Made by a program: the position numbers and the translations under genes
Source: CAADGV01 sp040290295
GTDB lineage: Bacteria; Bacteroidota; Ignavibacteria; UBA10030; UBA6906
Direction: 5' to 3'
DNA: 64,000 nt
Assembly (NCBI GenBank): GCA_040290295.1
Contig: PSMW01000004.1
Span: 62,001 to 126,000, forward strand
The notes under the pieces: model-generated
What the model was told of the DNA's origin: nothing
What the model saw: the letters and a program-made list of their open reading frames with translations, nothing else
Database searches by the model: none
Shown here: positions 53,068 through 62,178 of the stretch, in pieces
How positions within the stretch are numbered: the stretch's first letter is position 1
Layout of the letters: each line of letters starts with the position of its first letter

Positions 53068-53553
53068 TTACACCATGCGGCGAGCAACCTCGCGGAGGGC
53101 ATCTTTCGTCAAGAACTTCTGGACAAGGGGAAATAAGATATGATTTTCTTTGTGGATGTGGTTCACGAAGAGGGCAACCATATGTTGTGCGACCTCGTGT
53201 AACTGGCGCGCAGCGCGTTTGTCGTGCTTCTTCGATGCAACCGCGCGCACAGCTTTGCGCAATCGAACGAATTCTTTCCGGAGCGTCTTGTGCTCTTCGC
53301 GCATCAGTTGGGTGGGCCCTTCGACATACCGTTCCAGCACGGGGAAGAGCGCCTCTTCTTCACTGCGGTTGTGAACAGTCACCTCTTCGTTGATGAACTC
53401 CAAGGCAAGGCGGATCTGCGTGTATGCTTCCTCCGAATATCCGTGTTCAGCGATCGAACGGGCAGCTTTGTTGAGCATGGAAAGCTTCACCAAGGCTTCG
53501 TCATGCTCTTGCATCAGTTGCGCGATGGGGTCGATCTGACGCGAAGGAATCAT
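53068..53553 (-). CDS. Hemerythrin domain protein
   Basis: The 161-residue helical protein has the hemerythrin/HHE pattern, with histidines and acidic residues at regular helix positions: MQEHDEAL, VHNRSEEEALFP, MREEHKTLRKE and FVNHIHKENHILFPL, which fit a diiron site. It could bind oxygen, NO or iron in the cytoplasm. ATG 53553 has GAGGAAG close upstream; longer open frame upstream overlaps the next gene. Confidence 0.9.
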   Translation of the reverse strand: MIPSRQIDPIAQLMQEHDEALVKLSMLNKAARSIAEHGYSEEAYTQIRLALEFINEEVTVHNRSEEEALFPVLERYVEGPTQLMREEHKTLRKEFVRLRKAVRAVASKKHDKRAARQLHEVAQHMVALFVNHIHKENHILFPLVQKFLTKDALREVARRMV

Positions 53554-53617
53554 CGGTCTTCCTCGTTGCGTTCTCTCTGGGGGAATGAACCTCTCAGCGG
53601 ACTCATGCCGATAGCGG

Positions 53618-53917
53618 TCACGAAACCTCGGCATAGGTCGAGTACTTCTTGCTGTTTTCGTCTATGCACCCTTCTAATAGCGTGAGTAATTCCTGTGTAC
53701 GTTCGTCTTGTGTGTCATCCAGCGCATCGAATTCCTCTTGGCTCCCGAACATGTACACTTCCGTGAAGTGGTGCCTCTTCCCTTTCATTTCATAGACCGC
53801 GTAGTTCTTCTTTGTCGTATTCACGAGATGATCTCGAAGTTGTCGGATCAATCCCAAATACGTCTCGCGTTGTTCAGGGATGATGCTGTAAGAAATCGTA
53901 AACATAATTCGTGGCAT
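53618..53917 (-). CDS. Small dimeric alpha+beta barrel (ABM-like) protein
   Basis: The 99-residue protein has the ferredoxin-like, beta-alpha-beta-beta-alpha-beta pattern of the antibiotic-biosynthesis-monooxygenase/dabb families: FTISYSIIPEQRETYLGLIRQLRDHL, NYAVYEMKGKRHHFTEVYMFGSQEEFDALD. I see no specific substrate motif. A second ATG four codons in is possible. It precedes the hemerythrin gene on the same strand. Confidence 0.68.
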   Translation of the reverse strand: MPRIMFTISYSIIPEQRETYLGLIRQLRDHLVNTTKKNYAVYEMKGKRHHFTEVYMFGSQEEFDALDDTQDERTQELLTLLEGCIDENSKKYSTYAEVS

Positions 53918-53995
53918 CTGCTGGAATCCTTTCTGATGTCAAGAAGAATGACTTGCACCTGTTGTTCACATGTCCCTTCGGCGGCAGCGGCTCAG

Positions 53996-54373
53996 TCAGT
54001 ACCCCGCCGCCCGGACTTCTTCCTCGTTCATGCCGTAATAATGGGCAATTTCGTGAATGAGGACGTGGCGAATCCGCTCACGCAATTCCGGGAGCGATCG
54101 GGCGTCACGCTCGATGTTGTGCTTGTACAATGAAATCCTGTCGGGAACTACGGGAGACATGCCGTACCACGTGCCACGTTGGTTGAGCGGAATGCCTTCG
54201 TACAGTCCGTACAGCTCGCGAGGCGAACGCAGCCCCATCTTCTTCACCGTCTCAGCTGATGGCTTGTCCTCGACGACGATACTCACGTTGTCCATGTTGC
54301 GTTGGAAATCCGGAGGCAGTTCGTCGAACGCTTCTTGGACGAAATGTTCGAACTCCTCGTGTGTCAACGTCAT
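53996..54373 (-). CDS. Minimal zincin metallopeptidase
   Basis: The 125-residue protein carries HEIAHYYGMNEEEV near the C-terminus, a full HExxHxxGxxE zinc motif, together with DELPPDFQRNMDNVSIVVED and GLYEGIPLNQR, the pattern of the small metallopeptidase (DUF1025-like) family. It lacks a signal peptide and is probably cytoplasmic. The ATG at 54373 overlaps the TGA of the Yip1-like gene (ATGA); ATG 54388 and more open frame exist upstream. The family's substrate is unknown. Confidence 0.9.
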   Translation of the reverse strand: MTLTHEEFEHFVQEAFDELPPDFQRNMDNVSIVVEDKPSAETVKKMGLRSPRELYGLYEGIPLNQRGTWYGMSPVVPDRISLYKHNIERDARSLPELRERIRHVLIHEIAHYYGMNEEEVRAAGY

Positions 54374-55071
54374 CGCACCGACATCCATTGTAACGTTGTT
54401 ACATATCCACCGACAACCAACAGCACGCTCAGCACCACGGGAATGGTTTGCCTGCCGCTGAGGCCGTTCGCTGCTGCCGCACCTTCGACAAGCAGGTAAA
54501 GCGCATAGACAGCGAGCACACTCTTCAGCGCTATCAGTGTGGTGTACGCGGCGGGCTTGATAATCATCGGCGGTGGGTTCGTGCCAAAGAAAGCGAACCC
54601 GAACACTGCAAGTTCCAACGGCACTATCCACACGAGCGCCGACGCGATCGGAAACGTCGCGTATGAAACCACCGCATACATATTCCGTAGCGTAGCATGC
54701 CCGCCTGCCACCTTCGTCAACTGCTGCAATGCAACGCTTACCAGAAAGAGAGAAAGCATTCCCAGAAACGGGCCCACGAAGAAAGCAAATCCTGTCAACG
54801 TTATAAGGCCTCCGAAGACACCGCCGAGCGACCTATACCATGCAAAGTCGAACACCAAAACGATCCCGAAGAGGGCACTGAGCAGAATGACATAGTTTTT
54901 ATGTCTGGCAAGCACAATCCGCATGAACGTCCGGCGTGGAGCCTCGATCAAACCCCATAGAGTGTGGAATAAATCGAGTGCATCGACCTTGCCCTGAACA
55001 AAGCTCCCACAGCTCACGCACGTCGTGTGCATATCCTCGTTAGCAGTTCCGCACACCGGACATTCGATCAT
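54370..55071 (-). CDS. Zinc-ribbon Yip1-like membrane protein
   Basis: The 233-residue protein starts with a zinc ribbon (ECPVCG and CVSCG), then a linker and five or six membrane helices (about 58-230) of Yip1 type, including TLRNMYAVVSYATFPIASALVWIVPLEL. The function of bacterial Yip1 proteins is unknown. Translationally coupled with the zincin gene downstream, which suggests a joint role. Upstream lie 148 non-coding bases before the tryptophanase gene's 3' end. Confidence 0.82.
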   Translation of the reverse strand: MIECPVCGTANEDMHTTCVSCGSFVQGKVDALDLFHTLWGLIEAPRRTFMRIVLARHKNYVILLSALFGIVLVFDFAWYRSLGGVFGGLITLTGFAFFVGPFLGMLSLFLVSVALQQLTKVAGGHATLRNMYAVVSYATFPIASALVWIVPLELAVFGFAFFGTNPPPMIIKPAAYTTLIALKSVLAVYALYLLVEGAAAANGLSGRQTIPVVLSVLLVVGGYVTTLQWMSVR

Positions 55072-55219
55072 TCGGGCCCTCTTTCGCGCTCGTGGTGCAT
55101 CGGACGCAACTTGGTTTGTATCAAGCGCTTAAAAGTTACCGAATTTGGCATACTTTAGCAACGAAAATGTTGATCGTGCAAAAAATGATTGCTCTTCACA
55201 CCAAACACAGCATTGAGTG

Positions 55220-56488
55220 TCAGATCGGTTCGAACTTCGCTGTGAAGTGGCGAAGCATCGGCGCCTCTTCGATGATGCGATAGCCGCACAGTGTATCGCG
55301 GTGAGTAAAGGTCTCCGCGACCATTTCGGCAACGTAATCCATGTGGCTTTGTGTATAGACGCGACGAGGTATTGCTAAGCGAACCAACTCCATGCGCGCA
55401 GGAATCAATCGATGTTGTGCATCGTACTTGCCGAACATGACGCTGCCGATTTCGACGGAACAAATGCCTCCACGTCGATACAACTCAACCACCCGCGACT
55501 GTCCCGGGTAGTGCTCCACAAAAATGTGGGGCAAGAATCGTTTCGCATTCAGATAGATCGCATGTCCGCCGGGTGGTTGCAAAATGGGCACTCCTGCCCG
55601 GGCAAGTTGTTCTCCAAGGTACTCGACCGAGCGAATGCGATATCCCAGATAATGTTCGTCCAGAACTTCATCCAATCCTTGGGCGATCGCTTCGAGGTCT
55701 CTGCCGGCGAGTCCGCCGTAGGTGGTAAAGCCCATCGTCACAATCAGGAGATTGCGCGCCTGCATTGCAAGCTGGTCGTCGTTGAGAGCAAGGAACCCTC
55801 CGATGTTCACGATTGCATCTTTCTTTGCGCTCATCGTTGCGCCGTCGGCGTACGAGAACATCTCGCGTGCGATTTCCTTGACAGGGACATGCTCGTATCC
55901 CGGTTCCCGCAATTTGATGAAGTAGGCATTCTCCGCGAAGCGGCACGCATCGAGGAAGAGCGGTATCCCATACTTCGAGCAGACGCGTTTCGTTTCGCGG
56001 ATGTTCTGTATCGAAACAGGCTGCCCTCCTCCCGAATTGTTCGTCACAGTGATCATGCAAAGAGGAATGTTAGCGGCGCCAACACGATCGATGAACTCTT
56101 CAAGTGCCTGAACATCCATGTTGCCCTTGAACAGAGCGATGAGATCGGGGTCCTTTCCTTCCTCCGTCGGCAGATCTACGGCTTCCGCACCGCTGAACTC
56201 GACGTTCGCTTTTGTTGTGTCGAAGTGGGAATTGTTGGGAATGTACTCCCCTTTCCCGCCCACAATGGTGAAAAGAATTTTCTCTGCTGATCTCCCTTGG
56301 TGCGTCGGTATGATATGCTTCAGGCCCGTTAACTGTCGGACCTTGCGTTCGAACCGGTAAAAACTTTTCGCTCCGGCATAGGCTTCGTCTCCTTCCATGA
56401 TGCCTGCCCATTGTTTTGCACTCATCGCGGCAGTGCCGCTGTCGGTCAGCAAGTCGATCAGCACTTCTTCGGCAGGTAGAAGAAACAT
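55220..56488 (-). CDS. tnaA: Tryptophanase, main open frame (N-terminus separated by an in-frame stop)
   Basis: The 422-residue frame covers tryptophanase/tyrosine phenol-lyase from FLLPAEEVLIDLLTDSGT to the C-terminal LRHFTAKFEPI. PLP is held by the Lys in MSAKKDAIVNIGG; other family motifs are IPTHQGRSAE, TNNSGGGQPVS, LDACRFAENAYFIK and GGLAGRDLEA. At the position where tyrosine phenol-lyase has its substrate Arg (MERG), this protein has Ile (VEIGS), as in tryptophanase, so it should cleave tryptophan to indole, pyruvate and ammonia. Starting at ATG 56488 would remove about 34 conserved residues, which are found directly upstream behind a TAA (see separate entry), so the intact product may not be made. 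Confidence 0.85.
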   Translation of the reverse strand: MFLLPAEEVLIDLLTDSGTAAMSAKQWAGIMEGDEAYAGAKSFYRFERKVRQLTGLKHIIPTHQGRSAEKILFTIVGGKGEYIPNNSHFDTTKANVEFSGAEAVDLPTEEGKDPDLIALFKGNMDVQALEEFIDRVGAANIPLCMITVTNNSGGGQPVSIQNIRETKRVCSKYGIPLFLDACRFAENAYFIKLREPGYEHVPVKEIAREMFSYADGATMSAKKDAIVNIGGFLALNDDQLAMQARNLLIVTMGFTTYGGLAGRDLEAIAQGLDEVLDEHYLGYRIRSVEYLGEQLARAGVPILQPPGGHAIYLNAKRFLPHIFVEHYPGQSRVVELYRRGGICSVEIGSVMFGKYDAQHRLIPARMELVRLAIPRRVYTQSHMDYVAEMVAETFTHRDTLCGYRIIEEAPMLRHFTAKFEPI

Positions 56489-56515
56489 GTTGTAGTATGC
56501 TCGACGAAGGTATGC

Positions 56516-56590
56516 TTACCCTTCTCGTTCCGTCGTAAAGTTGATCGGCTCGACGGATTTGATTTTGAATGGTTCGATGATCGTCTTCAT
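56516..56590 (-). pseudogene. tnaA: Separated N-terminal segment of tryptophanase, ending in a TAA
   Basis: In frame with the main tryptophanase frame, ATG 56590 starts KTIIEPFKIKSVEPINFTTEREG and then TAA (56516-56518) before AYLRRAYYN and MFLLPAEEV. This is the normal tryptophanase N-terminus with a stop at codon 25, where relatives commonly have Arg-Glu. Either the gene has a recent nonsense or paired-indel mutation, or the base calls here are wrong. Nothing else in the gene is degenerate. Confidence 0.82.
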
Positions 56591-56724
56591 GGCTCGGGTG
56601 TATGTTCGGTCGTAGGGTTGCTTTGAGACGTTCTGCGTCACACACGTGTTACCGATGTGGCGCCGCTGACTTTCGACTGAGAGAGAAATCTCCTATCTTG
56701 CCGTCGGTGAGCTCACTGCATGAT

Positions 56725-57270
56725 ATGAATTTGTTCAAGAAAAATCTTCTCCCCTCGGAATTGGGCGAGCACATGTACGAAGCGCTCCGCCACGCGATGC
56801 AATCGGATGGAGAACTTTCCATGCGCCGTTTGCTTGTCGCTTTGGAGTTGGTGCCGGAAGAACTGCACGATCAGTATGTGGGTGAGATTATGATCGGACT
56901 GATGTTCGGGGCAACGCTCGCCGTCGAAAGTGCCGCTACGCCCAGAACAGCCACGCACATCATCTCCGCACTCAAGGCGGAATTCCTCAATCACCTAGAA
57001 GAGCAGGGGGCAACTGCACTCCAACGTGCCGAATGGGAAGCCGTTTTAGCTGCGCGGTTCCTCACGTACCGAGAAACGCTCGAAGGATACACAGGCTTCG
57101 AGCCGCCATGGAAGCTCGGCAGAGCGTTCTTTTGGCATGTCATCAATGAGGAAGTTCACCTCGCCATGTGTGTGAAGATTTGCACGCTCTACATTTTGGC
57201 TGCTCGTGACTACTGCTTCGGCATCCTCAAGGAATTGGGTCCCCGGCTTGCTTTCGCGCCGGAGGCATAG
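56725..57270 (+). CDS. Unknown helical protein
   Basis: I do not recognise this 181-residue protein. It is mostly helical and soluble, with an N-terminal MNLFKKNLLPSELGEHMYEALRHAM, a middle LALELVPEELHDQYVGEIMIGLMFG and a C-terminal part with PPWKLGRAFFWHVINEEVHLAMCVKICTLYILAARD. No metal or nucleotide motif is clear. It is divergent from tnaA and convergent with bcp, alone on its strand. ATG 56725 is chosen; frame remains open upstream but lacks a good ribosome site. Confidence 0.68.
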   Translation: MNLFKKNLLPSELGEHMYEALRHAMQSDGELSMRRLLVALELVPEELHDQYVGEIMIGLMFGATLAVESAATPRTATHIISALKAEFLNHLEEQGATALQRAEWEAVLAARFLTYRETLEGYTGFEPPWKLGRAFFWHVINEEVHLAMCVKICTLYILAARDYCFGILKELGPRLAFAPEA

Positions 57271-57273
57271 CTC

Positions 57274-57756
57274 TCACGTCGATGTACACAACTCTCGCAA
57301 CGCTTCCAGCACGCCATCGAGATGCTTCCCGATCTGGATTTCGTGATGCACGATGCGACGAATGATGCCTTCTTTGTCGATCACGAACGTCAGTCGTTTG
57401 GCTCCGGGCAGCATCCCCCACAGTCTTCCATCCGCGCCGTACGCTCGAGCAATTGCATGATCGCGATCGCTGATCAATGAAAACGGCAATCGGTGGCGAT
57501 GCATGAATGCCTCGTGCGTCTGCTCGTCATCGAAACTCACGCCAAGGAGAACTGCATCGCATTGCGTGAGTGCTTCGTAGTTGGCGCGAAAGGAACAGAC
57601 CTCCGCGGTGCAGCCCGGCGTGAAATCCTTTGGGTAGAAAAACAGCACGACGTGCTTCTTTCCACGAAAGTCCGACAGTTGAATCTCCTCTCCGGTTGTC
57701 AAGCGTGCACGAAAATCGGGTGCTGCATCACCCGGTTGTAACGAGCGAGTTCGCAT
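57274..57756 (-). CDS. bcp: Bacterioferritin-comigratory peroxiredoxin (thiol peroxidase)
   Basis: The 160-residue protein has the BCP/PrxQ pattern YPKDFTPGCTAEVCSFRA, with peroxidatic C49 and resolving C54 (CxxxxC), and VLLGVSFDDEQTHEAF. It reduces hydro- and alkyl peroxides using thioredoxin. The ATG lies only 3 nt after the RND permease stop, so it is the last gene of the efflux operon. No signal peptide, so it is cytoplasmic. Confidence 0.95.
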   Translation of the reverse strand: MRTRSLQPGDAAPDFRARLTTGEEIQLSDFRGKKHVVLFFYPKDFTPGCTAEVCSFRANYEALTQCDAVLLGVSFDDEQTHEAFMHRHRLPFSLISDRDHAIARAYGADGRLWGMLPGAKRLTFVIDKEGIIRRIVHHEIQIGKHLDGVLEALRELCTST

Positions 57757-57759
57757 GGT

Positions 57760-60700
57760 TCATTCTGCCACTGGGGTGGTTTCTTCGGATGAAGCTGAGA
57801 GGCGCTTCCGCCACTCAGCAAAACGCGCCTTGAGCGCAAGATTCCATTCTTCCAACAATGAATAGAACGTCGGGACAATCACCAGTGTCAGGAACGTGGA
57901 GACCGACAGGCCGAATATGATCGCAACGCCAAGAGGTCGCCAAAAATCTGCGCTCTCGGCGCCCACAACGAAGTGAAATCCTCTCCAATCGAAATCGACT
58001 CCCGATGCCAGCGGCAGAATACCTAACACGGTCGTAGCGGCTGTGAGGACAACGGGACGTAAACGAGTTCGCCCCGCCTCCAGCAGAGCTTCGTCCAGTG
58101 TCATGCCCGCAGTGCGAAGGTGCTTCGTGAAATCCAATAGGACGATAGCATTTTTCACGACGATTCCTGCAAGCGATACAATACCAACGCCGGTCATGAT
58201 CACGCTGAACGGCGTGAAGGTTATCAGCAATCCGATAAAGACGCCGATCAGCGACAGCGGGATGGAAAACATGATCACCAACGGAACCTTGATCGAGTTG
58301 AACTCCGAAACCATCACGAAGAACACCAACAACAGCGTCACCAGAAACGCCTCCTTGAGGAATTGTTCTGCTTTAGCTCGTTCCTCATCTTCACCCGAAA
58401 AGCTGATGGTGTAGCCCGATGGCAGAGAGAAGTCTTCCAGCGCCCGCTTCACATCCGTAAGCACATCGGCAGCCAGCCTGCCTTGCGCATCGGCGGTAAT
58501 GGTGATGACCCGCTTCTGATCCTTCCGATAAATGTCGGCAATACCCGTCGTTTGATGAATGTTCGCCACGTCAACCAGCGGCACGGAGAGAAGCTTTCCT
58601 TGTTTGTTCATGAACGTGATGTGCAGATTCTGTAAGTCGGGAATCGATGACCGCTGGTCCTCTCGCAGTCGGACACGAATTTTGTACTCATCCTCTCCAA
58701 CCCGATACTTCGATGCCTCTGCACCGCTTATCGCAGCTCGCACCGTGTTGGCGATCTGACCCGTGTTCATCCACAGCAGTGCAGCTTTCTCGCGATCGAC
58801 TTCGATCGTCACCTCCGGTTTCCCCGGGTTGTAGTTATCTTTCAAATCGACCAATCCCGGAATCGCCTTGATGCGTTCCTGGATCCTTCTCGAAAGAGCG
58901 ATCAGCGTCGGGTAGTCCGTGCCGGCAAGCTCGATGCTTACTGGTGCGCCCACCGGGGGTCCCATTGTTTGTCGCTCCACCCTGAGCTTTGCATCGGGAA
59001 CGCCCGTTGCATCGGCGCGCACTTCCTCGAGGGTCTTGAAACTCGATCGCGAGCGGAGTGCCTTCTCATAGAAATTGATGGCGATTGTGCCTTTGTTCGA
59101 TGTCCCCTGTCCGCCGAAATCGAATACGTTGTCGGATGTACCGATGTTGGTGACAACGAATTCCATATCTCGTGCGCCGGGCAGGCGCGCAAACCGGTGC
59201 TCGAGAATCTCGGCGATGCCGTTCGTGACGGCAAGCGACGTACCGGCAGGCGCTTCGATACTCACGCGAATTTGGTTCGGTTGAGTGTTCGGGAAGAATT
59301 CGATGCCTTTGTTGAAGAAGGCAAAGACAACCGAGATGAGCACGAGAAACGCAAACGCGACGCCCAGTGTAGCCCGCTTGTGGTTCAGTGCCCACCGCAA
59401 GGTACCGACGTACCTGCCGATCAACGCCGGGAAGAACCGCTCATCGACTTTGTGATAGATGATTGTAATGGGATTGTACTTCTTGTACCAGCGAGGATGC
59501 GCGAGATTTTCTTTTGCTTTGCGGATCTCTTTCCTGTAGTCTATCCAACGAGCGCCTTGGACCGGACTAATGACGAACGCGACGAGCAGCGAACCACCCA
59601 ACGTGATAATGAGTGTGAGCGGCAAATACTTCATGAAGTCACCGACGATGCCGGGCCAGAACAACAGCGGAATGAACGCCGACACGGTCGTGACGGTCGA
59701 TGTGATCACCGGGATGGCGACTTCTGCCGTTGCTCGTTTCGCCGCCACATCTGGCTGTTCTTGATACTCCTGCTGATGCCGGTAAATATTCTCGATCACC
59801 ACAATCGCGTCGTCCACGAGGATGCCGAGTACCAGCACCAACGAAAACAGCACGACCATGTTCAGCGTGATGCCGTAGAGCGAGAAAATCGTGAACCCCA
59901 CCAACATCGAAAGAGGAATGGCAGTGGCGATGAGGAGCGAATTCTTGAAGCCGAAGAACATGAATAAGCACACCACCACGAGGAACATGCCCGTCATGAT
60001 ACTGTTCTCCAACTCGAATACCATCCGATTGATGAAGACCGATTGATCGTTCGTGATGTCGATGTTCACGCTGGGGGGCAACGTCGCTCGCGTGCTTTCA
60101 ACAATCTGCTTCACCTCTCTGGCGATGCGCACGAGGTTCTCGCCCGCACGCTTGCGCACCGCGAGCGTAACGACCTCCTTGCCGTTGAGCCGCGAGTATG
60201 TTTTTCGATCCTCGAACGATGCATACACCTGCGCAACATCGCGCACGTAAATGGGCTTCCCTCCTTGTAACTTAATGACGATGTCCTCAATCGGCTTCAC
60301 GTCCTTGTACTCACCCGGGATACGCACCGAGTAGGTCAGTTCCTTCGTATCGATCGACCCGCCCGGGATGGACACATTTTCGTTACGTATGGCGTTCACC
60401 ACATCGTCGAAGCCGATCCGATATTCGTTGAGCAAATGAACGTCGCAATTTACCTGAATCTCCGGCTCCAAGCCTCCAGTGAGATCGACACGCAACACAC
60501 CCTGCACCGCCTCGATCCTTTTCTTTACGTCTTCGGCGATGGTCTTCAGGCGCGCGACGCCGTACGGTCCGCCAACATTGACGTACATGATGGGGAACTC
60601 GCTGATGTTGATCTCGCTGACGACCGGATCGAGGATGTCGTTCGGGAGGTCCTTGCGAGTGGAATTAACTTTGTCGCGTACGCGTCGGAGCGCTTCATCG

Positions 60701-61002
60701 AGATCGACGCCGATTTCGAACTCAACGCTCACCGTGGCAAGCCCTTCCTTCGAGACGGAGGTGATGTGCTTGATGTTTTTCAGCGACTTCAACGCCCGCT
60801 CCAGCGGTTGCGTTACCAATCCTTCCACGTCGGTGGGCGATACGCCAACATACGGCACTGAGACGATGATGTAGGGAACCTTCACATCCGGGGAGGCTTC
60901 ACGCGGCAAGCCGATGTATGCCTTCCATCCGATGACCACGATCAGAAGGATGAAGATATAAACGACGACTTTATTGTCGATAGCCAGATTATAGATCCGC
61001 AT
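57760..61002 (-). CDS. RND efflux permease (AcrB/HAE1 type)
   Basis: The 1080-residue protein has the RND plan of two times six helices with two large periplasmic loops. The proton-relay Asp pair is in VLGILVDDAIVVIEN (TM4) and the Lys in GIVVKNAIVLLDF (TM10), as in HAE-type drug pumps and unlike CzcA metal pumps. The long C-terminal tail is cytoplasmic. With its adaptor and TolC it exports drugs, lipophilic compounds or lipids by proton antiport. It lies 45 nt downstream of the adaptor gene. Confidence 0.95.
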   Translation of the reverse strand: MRIYNLAIDNKVVVYIFILLIVVIGWKAYIGLPREASPDVKVPYIIVSVPYVGVSPTDVEGLVTQPLERALKSLKNIKHITSVSKEGLATVSVEFEIGVDLDEALRRVRDKVNSTRKDLPNDILDPVVSEINISEFPIMYVNVGGPYGVARLKTIAEDVKKRIEAVQGVLRVDLTGGLEPEIQVNCDVHLLNEYRIGFDDVVNAIRNENVSIPGGSIDTKELTYSVRIPGEYKDVKPIEDIVIKLQGGKPIYVRDVAQVYASFEDRKTYSRLNGKEVVTLAVRKRAGENLVRIAREVKQIVESTRATLPPSVNIDITNDQSVFINRMVFELENSIMTGMFLVVVCLFMFFGFKNSLLIATAIPLSMLVGFTIFSLYGITLNMVVLFSLVLVLGILVDDAIVVIENIYRHQQEYQEQPDVAAKRATAEVAIPVITSTVTTVSAFIPLLFWPGIVGDFMKYLPLTLIITLGGSLLVAFVISPVQGARWIDYRKEIRKAKENLAHPRWYKKYNPITIIYHKVDERFFPALIGRYVGTLRWALNHKRATLGVAFAFLVLISVVFAFFNKGIEFFPNTQPNQIRVSIEAPAGTSLAVTNGIAEILEHRFARLPGARDMEFVVTNIGTSDNVFDFGGQGTSNKGTIAINFYEKALRSRSSFKTLEEVRADATGVPDAKLRVERQTMGPPVGAPVSIELAGTDYPTLIALSRRIQERIKAIPGLVDLKDNYNPGKPEVTIEVDREKAALLWMNTGQIANTVRAAISGAEASKYRVGEDEYKIRVRLREDQRSSIPDLQNLHITFMNKQGKLLSVPLVDVANIHQTTGIADIYRKDQKRVITITADAQGRLAADVLTDVKRALEDFSLPSGYTISFSGEDEERAKAEQFLKEAFLVTLLLVFFVMVSEFNSIKVPLVIMFSIPLSLIGVFIGLLITFTPFSVIMTGVGIVSLAGIVVKNAIVLLDFTKHLRTAGMTLDEALLEAGRTRLRPVVLTAATTVLGILPLASGVDFDWRGFHFVVGAESADFWRPLGVAIIFGLSVSTFLTLVIVPTFYSLLEEWNLALKARFAEWRKRLSASSEETTPVAE

Positions 61003-61047
61003 AGCTCACTCGTGCAATGCTCTGCTGATAGCCGTCTTGGGGGTCAC

Positions 61048-62157
61048 TCAACGATCCGGTGTCGAGTAGCCCGCTTCGTGCGGCGAGACGACCACAACGG
61101 GTTGCTTGTCGGCAACTTCCTTGAATCCGCGAACGATGACGCGATCGCCTTCCTTCAATCCCGAGACAATTTCCACCACATTTCCGTCACGCCCCCCGAG
61201 TTGCACGATCCGTTCCTGTGCAATTCCTCCGTTCTCGACATACACAACGAATTTGTTACGATCGACTTGTTGAACGATGCTCTCATCCACCACCAACGCG
61301 CGCGGTTGCACAGCGAGTGCAAGCTTGACACGTGCAATCATTTCGGGTTTCAGCTTGCCCGCGGGATTCGACACAAGCGCCTCGATCGAAAAGGTGCGAT
61401 TGTCGGGTGAAATCGTCGTGCCGATGAACGCTACGCGCCCCTCGAAAACCTCCGACGGGTAGGCCAACACGGTAAGCTGGAGGTGCGAGCCTGGTTTGAT
61501 CCTTCCTGCATAGCGTTCGGGAACATTCACCACCACCTTCACCGTGCGTATCTTGACGATGCGAGCGATCGGAACGCCGGGCGCTGCCATTTCACCCGCG
61601 TCCACGAAACGATCGTCGAGAATGCCGTCGATCGGACTTTTGATGCGTGTGCGCTCCCATCGCGCGCGCATCAAATCTGCCTGCGCCTTGGCAGCGTCGC
61701 GATTGAACTCGCTCGTCTTCAGTTGCCACTCGCTCACAGCCTGTTCGGTAAACACCTGTTGTTGTTTTTCCCATGTCAGTTCTGCCGACTTGTATTGGGC
61801 GAGCGCAGATTCGTAACTGGGTCTGATGACGTCATCATTCAGCAATACAACCACATCGCCCTTCCGTACGAACGAGCCTTTCTCAAACTTCCACATGTTC
61901 ACAACGCCCCCCTCTTCGGGTGCTATCACGATATCTTCCAAAGCTTTGATCGAGCCGCTGAGATGAAGCGTCTCGACGAACGGCTGAGGTCGCAGTTCCT
62001 GCACCTGCACGTGCACAGCACGCGGCGCGGCTGACGCCGTCGTTTTCGGCTGGTTCGCCGTTGTGTCGGAACAGCTTCCCACCAGCATGCCCAGAACAAT
62101 CATCCCTCCTTCGATTGCAACAAGTCTCAACATTCTCATGACCATTTCCTTTTCCAT
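61048..62157 (-). CDS. RND periplasmic adaptor (membrane fusion) lipoprotein
   Basis: The 369-residue protein has a lipobox LVGSCSD (Cys about 29), the biotinyl/lipoyl-like domain halves (IKALEDIVIAPEEGGVVNM and IKSPIDGILDDRFVDAGEM), a short coiled-coil (SALAQYKSAELTWEKQQQV), and the beta-barrel and C-terminal domains (LKEGDRVIVRGFKEV). It connects the permease to TolC. GGAGG lies 9 nt upstream of the ATG; 45 bases separate it from the permease gene. Confidence 0.93.
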   Translation of the reverse strand: MEKEMVMRMLRLVAIEGGMIVLGMLVGSCSDTTANQPKTTASAAPRAVHVQVQELRPQPFVETLHLSGSIKALEDIVIAPEEGGVVNMWKFEKGSFVRKGDVVVLLNDDVIRPSYESALAQYKSAELTWEKQQQVFTEQAVSEWQLKTSEFNRDAAKAQADLMRARWERTRIKSPIDGILDDRFVDAGEMAAPGVPIARIVKIRTVKVVVNVPERYAGRIKPGSHLQLTVLAYPSEVFEGRVAFIGTTISPDNRTFSIEALVSNPAGKLKPEMIARVKLALAVQPRALVVDESIVQQVDRNKFVVYVENGGIAQERIVQLGGRDGNVVEIVSGLKEGDRVIVRGFKEVADKQPVVVVSPHEAGYSTPDR

Positions 62158-62178
62158 CTTACAGAAACCTCCATCAGT

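Noticed and set aside
55220..56488. Tyrosine phenol-lyase
   Set aside because: The substrate-binding Arg of tyrosine phenol-lyase (MERG) is Ile here (VEIGS), as in tryptophanases.
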